NCBI GenBank assembly: GCA_035645275.1
Contig: DASQMX010000004.1
Coordinates: 1-64,000 of the forward strand
Direction of reading: 5' to 3'
DNA from: Paranoxybacillus sp035645275
GTDB lineage: Bacteria > Bacillota > Bacilli > Bacillales > Anoxybacillaceae
DNA: 64,000 bases
The notes under the pieces are model-generated. The model searched no databases. It had not been told where the DNA came from and saw nothing but the letters and a program-made list of their open reading frames with translations. A program made the position numbers and the translations under genes. Each line of letters starts with the position of its first letter. The stretch's first letter is position 1. Shown here piece after piece: positions 9,277 through 17,866 of the stretch.

Positions 9277-9591
9277 TTAATGTTTCATCGAATCGATTTC
9301 ATCAATATGGACCGTCTTACGATTACGATAAAGCGCCATTAAAATCGCAAGGCCAACCGCTACCTCTGCCGCGGCGACGGTAATCGTAAACAGCGAGAAT
9401 ACTTGTCCCGTAATACTTGGATTCACTCCATATTTACTGAACGCCACCAAATTGATGTTAACGGCATTTAACATGAGCTCAATACAAATGAGCACAATGA
9501 CCGTATTTCGCTTGGTCAACGCTCCGTATAAGCCGATACAGAACAACACTAACGCAAGGACAAGGTAGGCGGACAATGGAACCACACTCAT
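9277..9591 (-). CDS. nuoK: NADH-quinone oxidoreductase subunit K
   Basis: A 104-residue protein with three membrane helices. It carries the two conserved membrane glutamates of the family (in CIELMLNAVNINLV and VAAAEVAVGLAI) that form part of the proton path near the quinone site. The ATG overlaps the nuoJ stop (ATGA), and GAGGAGG lies upstream within nuoJ. Length is normal for the family. Confidence 0.95.
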   Translation of the reverse strand: MSVVPLSAYLVLALVLFCIGLYGALTKRNTVIVLICIELMLNAVNINLVAFSKYGVNPSITGQVFSLFTITVAAAEVAVGLAILMALYRNRKTVHIDEIDSMKH

Positions 9592-10100
9592 TTGTCTTTC
9601 GCCTCCTCATCATCTTTTTTCGCTAAAATAATCGCTCCGATAAGGGCTACTAATAATAAAACCGATGTCAGTTCAAACGGAATGATGTACTTAGAATATA
9701 AAGCGATACCGATTTGTTCTGTATTTTTTTCATGGAGCGTTGTTGCCTGCCCGCCAAGGTCTAAGTCGTAAATGCCGAAATACACGGCAACGCCAAACAC
9801 CGCAACCGCTAAAAAGGTCAATGCTTTACGAAGAAATCTCCCTGTTGAATGTCCTTCATCTTGATGACGTGTTAGCATAATACCGAACAACATCATAATC
9901 GTAATTGCTCCCGAATAAATGAGCACTTGAACAGCTGCGACGAATTCAGCGGATAAAAGAACGTAAAGACCCGCAATGCTGACAAACGTAAATACAAGTG
10001 CTACGACCATATGAACGACTTTTGTTAAATTTAACATCAATACTCCGCCGGCAATCGCCACAAGCGCAAGACAGAAAAAAGCTAAATATTCTCCGCTCAT
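9588..10100 (-). CDS. nuoJ: NADH-quinone oxidoreductase subunit J
   Basis: A 170-residue protein with five hydrophobic helices, matching NuoJ (complex I subunit 6). The segment VAAVQVLIYSGAITIMMLFGIML contains the pi-bulge helix of the family that couples quinone reduction to proton movement. It overlaps both neighbours by four bases (ATGA type), so nuoI, nuoJ and nuoK are probably translationally coupled. Confidence 0.94.
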   Translation of the reverse strand: MSGEYLAFFCLALVAIAGGVLMLNLTKVVHMVVALVFTFVSIAGLYVLLSAEFVAAVQVLIYSGAITIMMLFGIMLTRHQDEGHSTGRFLRKALTFLAVAVFGVAVYFGIYDLDLGGQATTLHEKNTEQIGIALYSKYIIPFELTSVLLLVALIGAIILAKKDDEEAKDK

Positions 10101-10516
10101 GGCTTATTCCCCTTTCTCACATTCGTATCGTTTTCATCGAGCCATTCTAAGTCTTTAAACAGCGCGTCGCGACTATATTCTGCTAGTTCAAAGTTATTCG
10201 TCATGACGATGGCTTCAGTCGGACAGACCTCAGTACAAAGGTCGCATAAAATACAGATTTCAAAGTTAATGTCGTACGTATCAATAATTTTTCCTTTTTT
10301 CGTCGGGTCTGGATGCTTTTTACCCGTCAACTGAATACAGTCGGTTGGACAAATATTCGCGCATTGATTACAAACAATACATTTTTCCGGATAAAATTTT
10401 TGAATGCCGCGAAACCGATCAGGAAGCGGAAGCGGTTCATTCGGATAATCGTACGTGACTTTTTCCTTTGTTAAGTTTTTCAGGGTATATTTTAAACCTT
10501 TCGCTAAGCCAAGCAA
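10097..10516 (-). CDS. nuoI: NADH-quinone oxidoreductase subunit I (two 4Fe-4S clusters)
   Basis: A 139-residue iron-sulfur subunit of the peripheral arm. Two complete CxxCxxCxxxC motifs are visible, at Cys46/49/52/56 and Cys88/91/94/98, which bind the two [4Fe-4S] clusters (N6a, N6b) that lead electrons to NuoB. The start is a TTG at 10516 behind AAGGGGTG; no ATG is available nearby. With NuoE, F and G absent from this cluster, these centres would be the entry point for electrons from another donor, perhaps reduced ferredoxin; that is inference. Confidence 0.95.
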   Translation of the reverse strand: MLGLAKGLKYTLKNLTKEKVTYDYPNEPLPLPDRFRGIQKFYPEKCIVCNQCANICPTDCIQLTGKKHPDPTKKGKIIDTYDINFEICILCDLCTEVCPTEAIVMTNNFELAEYSRDALFKDLEWLDENDTNVRKGNKP

Positions 10517-10535
10517 GCTTTTTCACCCCTTTTGA

Positions 10536-11537
10536 TTAGAAAAATAATTCCTTAATAAGCGCAGTGATGAAAATATTCGCCAGCGCTACCGGAAGCAACA
10601 CTTTCCAGCCAAATTCCATCAGCTGGTCAGCCCTTAGACGCGGGAAAGTGACGCGGAACCAAATCAATAAAAAGACAACGAAGCTAAATTTAAGCGAGAA
10701 CCAAACCGCTCGCGGAATAAAGTCAAGAAACATCACCGGCTGCCATCCGCCTAAAAACAGCACGGTTGTTAATGCAGACATCGCAAAGAAATAAACATAC
10801 TCTGCAAGCATAAAGAATGCCCAGCGAAATCCGGAATACTCGACATGGAATCCGGCAACAAGCTCGGACTCTGCTTCCGGCAGGTCAAACGGCGTCCGGT
10901 TTAACTCTGCAACAGAAGCGATTAAAAAGACGAGAAAACCGATTGGTTGAACAAAAATGTACCAAACATCTTCCTGCGCTTCAACAATCTCATTGAGATT
11001 TAAGCTGCCTGTTAAAAGAATGACGCCCAACACGGACATGACAAGCGGAATTTCATAGGAAATCATTTGCGCAGCGGCGCGCATGCCGCCTAGAAGCGCA
11101 TATTTATTGTTGGATGCCCACGCTCCCGTCACAACGCCAACCGTTGTTAAACCGGAAACGGCAATGTAGTAAAGCAGGCCGACACCAATATCCGCAAACT
11201 GCAGTTTATCCGTAAACGGAATCGTTGCCAATACCATAAATGCCGGAGCAAACGCAATGACAGGCGCTAAAATAAACAGCGGACGGTCTGCCGCTTTTGG
11301 AATCGTATCCTCTTTTAACAAAAGCTTTAGCACGTCGGCAACCGTTTGCAATAGCCCCCAGCGTCCGCCGACTTGGTTCGGGCCGTAGCGTGCCTGCATA
11401 AAGCCCATCACTTTCCGTTCGGCTAAAATTCCGTAAGTAACGAAACCTAAAACAACTAATAACAGCGCGGCCCCAAGCCCAAAAAAGATGGCGACATTTG
11501 TCCAACTTGGCGCTGACTGTAATAATTCCTCCATCAT
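10536..11537 (-). CDS. nuoH: NADH-quinone oxidoreductase subunit H
   Basis: A 333-residue membrane subunit with eight or nine helices that forms most of the quinone-binding chamber with NuoB and NuoD. Characteristic motifs are RYGPNQVGGRWGLLQ, NRTPFDLPEAESELVAG and the C-terminal RVTFPRLRADQLM. The ATG at 11537 shares its A with the nuoD stop (TAATG); a second ATG follows directly. Identification is secure. Confidence 0.96.
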   Translation of the reverse strand: MMEELLQSAPSWTNVAIFFGLGAALLLVVLGFVTYGILAERKVMGFMQARYGPNQVGGRWGLLQTVADVLKLLLKEDTIPKAADRPLFILAPVIAFAPAFMVLATIPFTDKLQFADIGVGLLYYIAVSGLTTVGVVTGAWASNNKYALLGGMRAAAQMISYEIPLVMSVLGVILLTGSLNLNEIVEAQEDVWYIFVQPIGFLVFLIASVAELNRTPFDLPEAESELVAGFHVEYSGFRWAFFMLAEYVYFFAMSALTTVLFLGGWQPVMFLDFIPRAVWFSLKFSFVVFLLIWFRVTFPRLRADQLMEFGWKVLLPVALANIFITALIKELFF

Positions 11538-12637
11538 TATCCATCGACCTCCCCGAGCACAATGTCAATTGCACCAAGAATCGCAATTAAGTTGGCGATA
11601 TTTTCACCTTTTAATAGTTTCGGGAGTATTTGCAAGTTATAAAACGATGGCCGACGGAATTTTAAGCGATATGGTTCTTTTTTACCGTCACTTGCGATAT
11701 AACAGCCGATTTCTCCGCGCGGTGATTCAATTCGTACGTATGCTTCCCCTGGAGGCGCTTTAATGATGCGCGGCACTTTTGCCATAATTTCGCCATCTTT
11801 TGGAAACTGCTCGCATGCCTGCTCGATGATTTTCAATGATTCTTCGATTTCAGCAAGGCGGCATTCATAGCGGGCAAAACAGTCGCCGTCTTCACGCACT
11901 GGAATATCAAAGTCAAAACGATCATAAATCGAATACGGTTCATTTTTGCGTAAATCCCATTTAACCCCCGTACAGCGAAGGTTCACGCCGCTTAATGAAT
12001 AGGCAAGCGCCTCTTCTTTCGTATATTTGCCGACACCGATAACGCGGTTACGGAAAATTTCATTTCCTGTCACGAGCTCATGATAGCCTGCTAGCTGTTT
12101 GCGCATATAAGGAACGAAATCTTTGACTTTTTCAATCCAGCCATCCGGAGCATCCCATTTTACTCCGCCAACACGCATATAGTTGAACGTGAGGCGAGCT
12201 CCTGATAACTCATTTAGTAGATTAATAATCATTTCACGTTCACGGAAGGCATAGAGGAATGGGCTGACGGCACCGATGTCCAATAAATACGTTCCCCACC
12301 AGACAAGATGACTCGCAATGCGCCCTAATTCCATCGCTAAGACGCGCAAATATTCAGCCCGCTCAGGTACTTCAATCCCCATCATCGTCTCCACCGCATG
12401 ACAGAGGACATAGTTGTTTGTCATCGCCGATAAATAATCCATTCGGTCCGTATAAGGGATAATTTGCGTATATTGCAAGCTTTCAGCAATTTTCTCTGTT
12501 CCGCGGTGAAGATAACCAATAACAGGTGTAGCTTCTTTAATAATTTCTCCATCGATTTTTAACACGAGACGAAATACACCGTGCGTACTCGGATGCTGTG
12601 GTCCAACGTTAAGAAGCATTTCTTCTGTGCGAAGCAT
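11537..12637 (-). CDS. nuoD: NADH-quinone oxidoreductase subunit D
   Basis: A 366-residue peripheral subunit related to the large subunit of NiFe hydrogenases but without the metal-binding cysteines; with NuoB it forms the quinone reduction site. The N-terminal motif NVGPQHPSTHGVFRL contains the conserved quinone-site His, and the family tail ILGAIDIVLGEVDG is intact. The length shows NuoD is not fused to NuoC here. Start ATG at 12637 behind AGGTG. Confidence 0.96.
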   Translation of the reverse strand: MLRTEEMLLNVGPQHPSTHGVFRLVLKIDGEIIKEATPVIGYLHRGTEKIAESLQYTQIIPYTDRMDYLSAMTNNYVLCHAVETMMGIEVPERAEYLRVLAMELGRIASHLVWWGTYLLDIGAVSPFLYAFREREMIINLLNELSGARLTFNYMRVGGVKWDAPDGWIEKVKDFVPYMRKQLAGYHELVTGNEIFRNRVIGVGKYTKEEALAYSLSGVNLRCTGVKWDLRKNEPYSIYDRFDFDIPVREDGDCFARYECRLAEIEESLKIIEQACEQFPKDGEIMAKVPRIIKAPPGEAYVRIESPRGEIGCYIASDGKKEPYRLKFRRPSFYNLQILPKLLKGENIANLIAILGAIDIVLGEVDG

Positions 12638-12640
12638 AAG

Positions 12641-13762
12641 CTACACCTCCACATCGTACGGTTCATAGTCTTTTCGAAGCGGATGACCGACCCAATTTTC
12701 ACCTAAAAAGATGCGAATTAAATTCGGATGGCCTTTAAATTGAATCCCGAGCAAATCATATGCTTCGCATTCCGGCCAATTCGCTCCCGGCCAAAGCGGA
12801 GCGAGCGAATCAATTTCTGGATTGTCTCGGTCAATCTTTACTTTTAACGCAACGGATTGATTTTTTTTATAAGAATACAAGTGAACGTACACTTCCATAT
12901 GAGTTTGAAAATCGGTTCCATGCAATTCTGATAAATAGTCAAATCCAAGTTGTTCGTTAAACTTTAAGAACTGCGCCACCTTAAAATATGTATCTTTTTT
13001 CGTCACAAGTGTCGGAACGTCTTTGGAAAGCCGGTTAATGTAAGCATCTTCGAGTACATCTTCACCGAGGTGCTCTTTAATCACCTTCACGTATTTATCA
13101 AGAAATACTTGATTGGGTGACGGTTTCTCCTCCTGCTCCGGCGTTTCTGCCGCTTTTGCTTTTGCGGCTGCAGCAGCTTTTGCCTTCGCAGCGGCAATCG
13201 CTTTCGCCTTGGCCTTCGCAATTTCGTCTTCACTTGCTTCAGCGTTGCTTCCTTCTTGCGCTTGTTGTTTTGCTAATGCGGCGGCTTTCGCTTTTGCTGC
13301 GGCAGCGGCCTTCGCCTTCGCTGCTGCGATTGCTTTTTGTTTGGCTAATTCATCACTGTCAGACGCTTCTTTCTCCCCGCTTTGTTCAGCCGCCTTTTGT
13401 TTCGCTAATGCTTCGGCTTTTGCTTTTGCGGCCGCCGCGGCTTTTTTCTTCGCCAATTCTAAATCGTCTTCTGCCGACTCAGTCTTCTCCTGCTCTGCTT
13501 CCTTCGCTTTTTGCTTCGCCAGCGCAGCGGCTTTTGCTTTTGCGGCCGCTGCCGCTTTTTTCTTCGCTAACTCAAGAGCATCGTCTTTTTCAGCGGCTTT
13601 TTCTGGCTTTGCTTCCGCCTCTCGGTTCAATGAAACCGTTTTCTCAAGCTTTTGCTCAGTTTCTTCCGTTTCCTTTTTTGCCGCCATCCGCTCACGAGCC
13701 AATTGCTTTGCCCTTTCTGCGGCTTCTTTTTTCAGCTGCTGTAAATCTTTCTCGTCACTCAT
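12641..13762 (-). CDS. nuoC: NADH-quinone oxidoreductase subunit C with long Ala/Lys repeat extension
   Basis: The C-terminal part (about residues 215-373) is a normal NuoC (30 kDa subunit) domain with FDYLSELHGTDF and the terminal HPLRKDYEPYDVEV. It is preceded by about 210 residues of low complexity: at least four imperfect repeats of 37-42 residues, each with LAKxKAxAAAKAKA followed by an acidic linker (for example SAEDD, SDSDE, SEDE). The extension is nearly all Ala, Lys, Glu and Gln and should be helical or coiled. Ordinary NuoC proteins are about 150-200 residues. Long extensions of this sort occur in Geobacillus relatives as far as I recall; their role is unknown to me. Start ATG at 13762 behind GAAGGTG. 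Confidence 0.93.
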   Translation of the reverse strand: MSDEKDLQQLKKEAAERAKQLARERMAAKKETEETEQKLEKTVSLNREAEAKPEKAAEKDDALELAKKKAAAAAKAKAAALAKQKAKEAEQEKTESAEDDLELAKKKAAAAAKAKAEALAKQKAAEQSGEKEASDSDELAKQKAIAAAKAKAAAAAKAKAAALAKQQAQEGSNAEASEDEIAKAKAKAIAAAKAKAAAAAKAKAAETPEQEEKPSPNQVFLDKYVKVIKEHLGEDVLEDAYINRLSKDVPTLVTKKDTYFKVAQFLKFNEQLGFDYLSELHGTDFQTHMEVYVHLYSYKKNQSVALKVKIDRDNPEIDSLAPLWPGANWPECEAYDLLGIQFKGHPNLIRIFLGENWVGHPLRKDYEPYDVEV

Positions 13763-13765
13763 CGA

Positions 13766-14278
13766 TTACAGCACCTTCTTCCCTGTCTTTGCTTCATAAC
13801 GAATTTTTTCTTTTAATTTATTAATCCCGTAAATTAAAGCGGCTGGGTTAGGTGGACAGCCCGGGATATAGACGTCAACCGGTACGATTTGATCGACACC
13901 TTTGACGACGCAATATGATTTGACATAAGGGCCTCCCGCTGTGGCACAAGAGCCCATCGCAATTACCCATTTCGGTTCAGGCATTTGATCATATAAACGG
14001 CGGACAATCGGCGCCATTTTCTTTGTTACCGTCCCCGATACAATCATGACGTCAGATTGGCGAGGAGACGTACGAAAGAAGGAACCAAAACGATCCAAAT
14101 CATAGTGCGAAGAACCGACCCCCATCATTTCAATTGCACAGCAGGCAAGTCCAAATGTTAATGGCCATAACGAATTGCTTCTTGCCCACGCCTTTAATTG
14201 TTCCAGCGTTGTCAAAAAGACGTTTCGTCTCAGCTCTTCCATTTCTTCTTCAGGTACATTTAATAATTTTACATCCAT
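13766..14278 (-). CDS. nuoB: NADH-quinone oxidoreductase subunit B (N2 cluster)
   Basis: A 170-residue subunit that binds the terminal [4Fe-4S] cluster N2. The adjacent cysteine pair is at residues 46-47 (FGLACCAIEMM), with further ligands in GSCATAGG and YIPGCPPNP. I choose the ATG at 14278 behind AGAAGGTG, which overlaps the last codons of nuoA by 10 nt; an ATG 21 nt upstream would also be in frame. The C-terminal tail ends EAKTGKKVL. Confidence 0.95.
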   Translation of the reverse strand: MDVKLLNVPEEEMEELRRNVFLTTLEQLKAWARSNSLWPLTFGLACCAIEMMGVGSSHYDLDRFGSFFRTSPRQSDVMIVSGTVTKKMAPIVRRLYDQMPEPKWVIAMGSCATAGGPYVKSYCVVKGVDQIVPVDVYIPGCPPNPAALIYGINKLKEKIRYEAKTGKKVL

Positions 14279-14637
14279 TTTAACACCTTCTTCTTCCAAG
14301 CATACACGAGTCCAATCACAAGCATGAGGACAAAAATCAGCATCTCAATCAGAGCAAACAAACCTAGCTTATCATACGCTACAGCCCAAGGATATAAAAA
14401 TACAGTTTCTACATCAAAAATGACAAATAAAAGGGCAAAAATATAGTAGCGTACATTAAATTGAACACGTGAATCATGGAATGGTTCAATCCCGCTTTCA
14501 TACGTCGTTTGCTTCGCGGCATTCGGCGCATGCGGCCGCAAAAAGCGTCCCGCTGTAAGTGCTACGACTGGAAGCAAAATACCTAAACATAAAAAGACAA
14601 ACACAATTAAATAGTTATTTAAATAAACATTTAACAA
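14269..14637 (-). CDS. nuoA: NADH-quinone oxidoreductase subunit A
   Basis: First gene of the nuo operon. The 122-residue protein has three membrane helices and the conserved loop TTYESGIEPFHDSRVQFNVR plus FDVETVFLYPWA. I start it at a TTG at 14637 with AAAGGGGGC 11 nt upstream, which gives the family-typical length; the in-frame ATG at 14679 has no ribosome-binding site. The operon contains A, B, C, D, H, I, J, K, L, M and N but no E, F or G, so the NADH-oxidising module is missing from this locus. Confidence 0.92.
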   Translation of the reverse strand: MLNVYLNNYLIVFVFLCLGILLPVVALTAGRFLRPHAPNAAKQTTYESGIEPFHDSRVQFNVRYYIFALLFVIFDVETVFLYPWAVAYDKLGLFALIEMLIFVLMLVIGLVYAWKKKVLKWM

Positions 14638-14757
14638 CGTGACGTCTGCCCCCTTTGTTGACTTAATCAAACTTTTCAAAATGGTCTCATAATTAAGACA
14701 ATGTAACCGATACCATTATAACATTTATATCCAACAGTGTCGACCAACCGTAGGCAA

Positions 14758-14969
14758 GAAAAACGGAGGCGAGCCAATTTCGCCTAAAGGCAGCCCACGT
14801 CCTGTGGGCAACGGCGAAATGTCGCCATCCTAGCTCCCCCGAAGGAAAATGTTCTTCCGACGAGAAATGCTTGCATTTCGACGGAGGAAGGTTATTTTCC
14901 ACTAGGCGTTGTGCGGCGAAACTAGACACCACCGAAAAGCGGAGGCGCCCTGCTTAGCCATATGGGCAT
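14758..14969 (+). repeat. Family 2 structured repeat (locus 1: one full unit plus a fragment)
   Basis: The 382-bp gap between nuoA and atpC holds the atp terminator and this element. The unit starts AGAAAAACGGAGGCG and ends near ACTAGACA at 14928, followed by the first about 37 bases of a second unit. The core at 14844-14900 is a hairpin framed by GGAAAATGTTCTTC and GAAGGTTATTTTCC and is identical over about 57 bases to the core at 39.9 kb. Inner pairings CCCAC / GTGGG and TTTCGCC / GGCGAAA are also visible. Relative to the neighbouring minus-strand genes it lies in the opposite orientation to the two other loci. Confidence 0.75.
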
Positions 14970-15009
14970 AAAAAAAGAACAGGAGAATAGGAAATTCCCC
15001 TGTCCTTAT
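14970..15009 (-). terminator. Terminator of the atp operon
   Basis: Stem GGACAGGGGAA pairs with TTCTCCTGTTC and is followed by TTTTTTTA on the minus strand, 11 nt after the atpC stop. It should end atp transcription before nuoA. Confidence 0.85.
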
Positions 15010-15019
15010 CATCATATAA

Positions 15020-15424
15020 TTAGTCGCGTGCACCCGCTACGTTTAAGCGGTTAATTGCCCGTTTTAAAGCAAGCTCTGCGCGTTTGAAATCGATGTCTTC
15101 TTGTTGGCCTTGTAAGCGTCTCTCAGCGCGTTCTTTCGCAGCTTTTGCGCGCTCGACATCAATGTCCTCTGCTTTTTCTGCTGCTTGCGCTAAAATCGTT
15201 ACTTGATCTGGGCGAACTTCAAGGAAGCCTCCACTCACTGCGACTAATTCAGTGTTGCCTCCTTTTTTTAACCGTACTGCTCCGATTTGTAGCGGAGCGA
15301 CCATCGGAATGTGCCCTGGCAAAATGCCAAGTTCACCGCTTTGTGCTTTCGCGCTTACCATTTCCACATCTGCTTCATACACTGGGCCATCAGGAGTAAC
15401 TACACTGACTTTAATCGTCTTCAT
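15020..15424 (-). CDS. atpC: ATP synthase F1 subunit epsilon
   Basis: The 134-residue epsilon subunit has an N-terminal beta-sandwich (residues 1 to about 85, with SAKAQSGELGILPGHIPMV) and a C-terminal two-helix domain that in thermophilic Bacillaceae can extend and block ATP hydrolysis at low ATP. The family ATP-binding signature region (DIDVERAKAAKERAERRL) is present. Start ATG at 15424 with GGGAGG upstream. Last gene of the atp operon. Confidence 0.96.
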   Translation of the reverse strand: MKTIKVSVVTPDGPVYEADVEMVSAKAQSGELGILPGHIPMVAPLQIGAVRLKKGGNTELVAVSGGFLEVRPDQVTILAQAAEKAEDIDVERAKAAKERAERRLQGQQEDIDFKRAELALKRAINRLNVAGARD

Positions 15425-15449
15425 TTAAAATACCTCCCAGGTCCCAAAA

Positions 15450-16871
15450 TTAAACTTCTACGCCCATTTGCTTCGCTTTTTCAACGACTTCTTCAATGCG
15501 TCCTACTAAGCGGAAAGCATCTTCAGGAAGATGGTCGTATTTACCTTCAAGAATTTCTTTGAAGCCACGAACTGTTTCTTTAATAGGCACGTAAGAACCA
15601 GGTTGACCTGTAAATTGCTCCGCAACGTGGAAGTTTTGTGATAAGAAGAATTGGATACGACGAGCGCGATGTACGACAAGTTTGTCTTCATCAGAAAGCT
15701 CATCCATACCAAGAATCGCAATGATATCTTGCAATTCTTTATAACGTTGTAAAGTTTGTTGTACTTTACGTGCAACTTGATAATGTTCTTCGCCAACGAT
15801 TTCCGGCGAAAGCGCACGAGAAGTAGATGCAAGCGGGTCTACCGCAGGGTAAATACCCATCTCTGCTAATTTACGCTCTAAGTTTGTTGTCGCATCTAAG
15901 TGTGCGAACGTTGTTGCCGGAGCTGGGTCTGTATAGTCGTCCGCTGGTACGTAAATTGCTTGGATCGATGTTACCGAACCTACCGCTGTTGATGTGATAC
16001 GTTCTTGCAATTGACCCATTTCTGTCGCAAGTGTTGGTTGGTAACCTACCGCAGACGGCATGCGTCCTAATAACGCAGACACCTCAGAACCTGCTTGCGT
16101 GAAGCGGAAAATGTTGTCGATGAAGAACAACACGTCTTGTCCTTGCTCATCACGGAAGTATTCCGCCATTGTCAAACCTGTTAACGCAACGCGCATACGT
16201 GCTCCAGGCGGCTCGTTCATTTGTCCGAATACCATCGCTGTTTTGTTAATTACGCCAGAATCTTTCATTTCATGGTAAAGGTCGTTACCTTCACGAGTAC
16301 GTTCACCTACACCCGCGAATACAGAGATACCGCCGTGCTCTTGGGCGATGTTGTTAATAAGCTCTTGGATAAGAACGGTTTTACCTACACCCGCACCACC
16401 GAATAGACCGATTTTTCCACCTTTAATGTATGGCGCAAGAAGGTCTACTACTTTAATACCTGTTTCAAGAATTTCAACTTGTGTTGAAAGTTCCTCGAAC
16501 TTAGGTGCTTGCTTATGGATGGAGTCGCGACGTGCGTCAGCTGGAATTTCCTCGCCTAAATCGATTGGTTCACCTAATACGTTAAATACACGACCAAGTG
16601 TTACTTCACCTACTGGAACAGAAATTGGCGCACCTGTGTCGATTACTTCCATGCCACGAATCAATCCGTCCGTAGATGCCATGGCGATTGTACGAACTGT
16701 ATCATCACCAAGGTGAAGGGCAACTTCTAATGTTAAGTCAACATCGACTTCGTTTTCGTTGCGCGCTTTATGTTTGATTTTAAGGGCGTTGTAAATCGCA
16801 GGAAGATGTCCGTTTTCGAACTTAACGTCTACAACTGGACCCATAACTTGAAGAACGCGTCCTTTTGCCAT
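15450..16871 (-). CDS. atpD: ATP synthase F1 subunit beta
   Basis: The catalytic subunit of F1, 473 residues. The P-loop GGAGVGKT is at residues 158-165 and the catalytic glutamate lies in VGERTREGNDL. The segment ALLGRMPSAVGYQPTLATEMG is typical. Start ATG at 16871 behind TTAGGAGGG; an ATG 33 nt upstream in frame would add residues the family lacks. It is the most conserved gene of the window. Confidence 0.98.
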   Translation of the reverse strand: MAKGRVLQVMGPVVDVKFENGHLPAIYNALKIKHKARNENEVDVDLTLEVALHLGDDTVRTIAMASTDGLIRGMEVIDTGAPISVPVGEVTLGRVFNVLGEPIDLGEEIPADARRDSIHKQAPKFEELSTQVEILETGIKVVDLLAPYIKGGKIGLFGGAGVGKTVLIQELINNIAQEHGGISVFAGVGERTREGNDLYHEMKDSGVINKTAMVFGQMNEPPGARMRVALTGLTMAEYFRDEQGQDVLFFIDNIFRFTQAGSEVSALLGRMPSAVGYQPTLATEMGQLQERITSTAVGSVTSIQAIYVPADDYTDPAPATTFAHLDATTNLERKLAEMGIYPAVDPLASTSRALSPEIVGEEHYQVARKVQQTLQRYKELQDIIAILGMDELSDEDKLVVHRARRIQFFLSQNFHVAEQFTGQPGSYVPIKETVRGFKEILEGKYDHLPEDAFRLVGRIEEVVEKAKQMGVEV

Positions 16872-16919
16872 CGTTTTCCCTCCTAACTTGCTAGTAAAAA
16901 ACAAATTATGCAGCTATCA

Positions 16920-17777
16920 TTATTGCAACGCATTCGCTCCTGCAACGATTTCCGTAATTTCCTGTGTAATGGCTGCTTGACGAGCGCGGTTGTATGAAAG
17001 CGTAAGCGTGCGAATAAGCTCTTTTGCGTTGTCTGTTGCGTTTTTCATCGCTGTCATACGAGCTGCATGCTCACTTGCCTTCGCATCTAATAACGCACCG
17101 TAAATTAAACTTTCCGCATATTGCGGCAAGAGCACTTCTAAAATTTCTTCTTGTGAAGGCTCAAATTCATAAGAAGTTAACTTTTTGTTTGTCGCCAAGT
17201 CCGTTAACGGCAACAGTTTTTTCTCCGTTACATCTTGTTGAATCGCACTTACATAGTGGTTGTAATACATATATAACTCATCAAACGTACCATCCGCGAA
17301 CATATTCACTGTTTGGTTGGCGATTCGCTTAATATCCGCGAATGATGGCTGATCAGGCAGCCCTGTAATATTTAATACAACTGGAATATTGCGCTTCTTG
17401 AAAAAGTTTAATCCGATACGGCCAATCGCGATTACCGCATATTCATCCGTTGATTTATGCCGTTTTTGAATCGTTTGGTAAACTGTGCGGAGAACGTTGC
17501 TGTTATATGCACCAGCTAAGCCGCGATCAGATGTGATAACTAAATAGCCTGTCTTTTTCACCGGGCGTTTCACTAACATTGGATGGTTGGCGTTAGAGCT
17601 TCCAAGCGCGACGCTCGCAACAACATCTTGAATTTTTTCCATATAAGGAACGAATGATTTCGCATTGTTTTCAGCGCGGTTTAACTTAGAAGCAGAAACC
17701 ATTTCCATCGCTTTTGTGATTTGGCTCGTTTTCTTCGTTGCGTTAATTCTCGTTTTTATATCGCGTAATGATGCCAA
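16920..17777 (-). CDS. atpG: ATP synthase F1 subunit gamma
   Basis: The rotor shaft of the ATP synthase, 285 residues, with the conserved N-terminal coiled helix (ASLRDIKTRINATKKTSQIT) and C-terminal helix (TLSYNRARQAAITQEITEIV) that form the coiled coil inside the alpha3beta3 ring. The start is a TTG at 17777 behind AGGTGGTG; this matches the usual family N-terminus. It lies between atpA and atpD as usual. Confidence 0.97.
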   Translation of the reverse strand: MASLRDIKTRINATKKTSQITKAMEMVSASKLNRAENNAKSFVPYMEKIQDVVASVALGSSNANHPMLVKRPVKKTGYLVITSDRGLAGAYNSNVLRTVYQTIQKRHKSTDEYAVIAIGRIGLNFFKKRNIPVVLNITGLPDQPSFADIKRIANQTVNMFADGTFDELYMYYNHYVSAIQQDVTEKKLLPLTDLATNKKLTSYEFEPSQEEILEVLLPQYAESLIYGALLDAKASEHAARMTAMKNATDNAKELIRTLTLSYNRARQAAITQEITEIVAGANALQ

Positions 17778-17866
17778 AGGTTTTCACCACCTTTTTGCGC
17801 TGAATCTATTTTCACGTAAAGGAGAAGCGGAACAGAAGAAGTGCCCCCTTCTGTTCCTATGCTGTT

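Noticed and set aside
13113..13824. Two long plus-strand frames of over 220 codons opposite nuoC
   Set aside because: They are the reverse of the Ala/Lys repeat region; the GC-rich repeats keep several frames open. Their translations are Ala/Phe/Ser or Leu/Pro low-complexity, have no ribosome-binding site, and the minus frame carries the conserved NuoC domain.
14693..14932. A minus-strand frame of 79 codons between nuoA and atpC
   Set aside because: It is produced by the family 2 repeat and has no ribosome-binding site or recognisable sequence.
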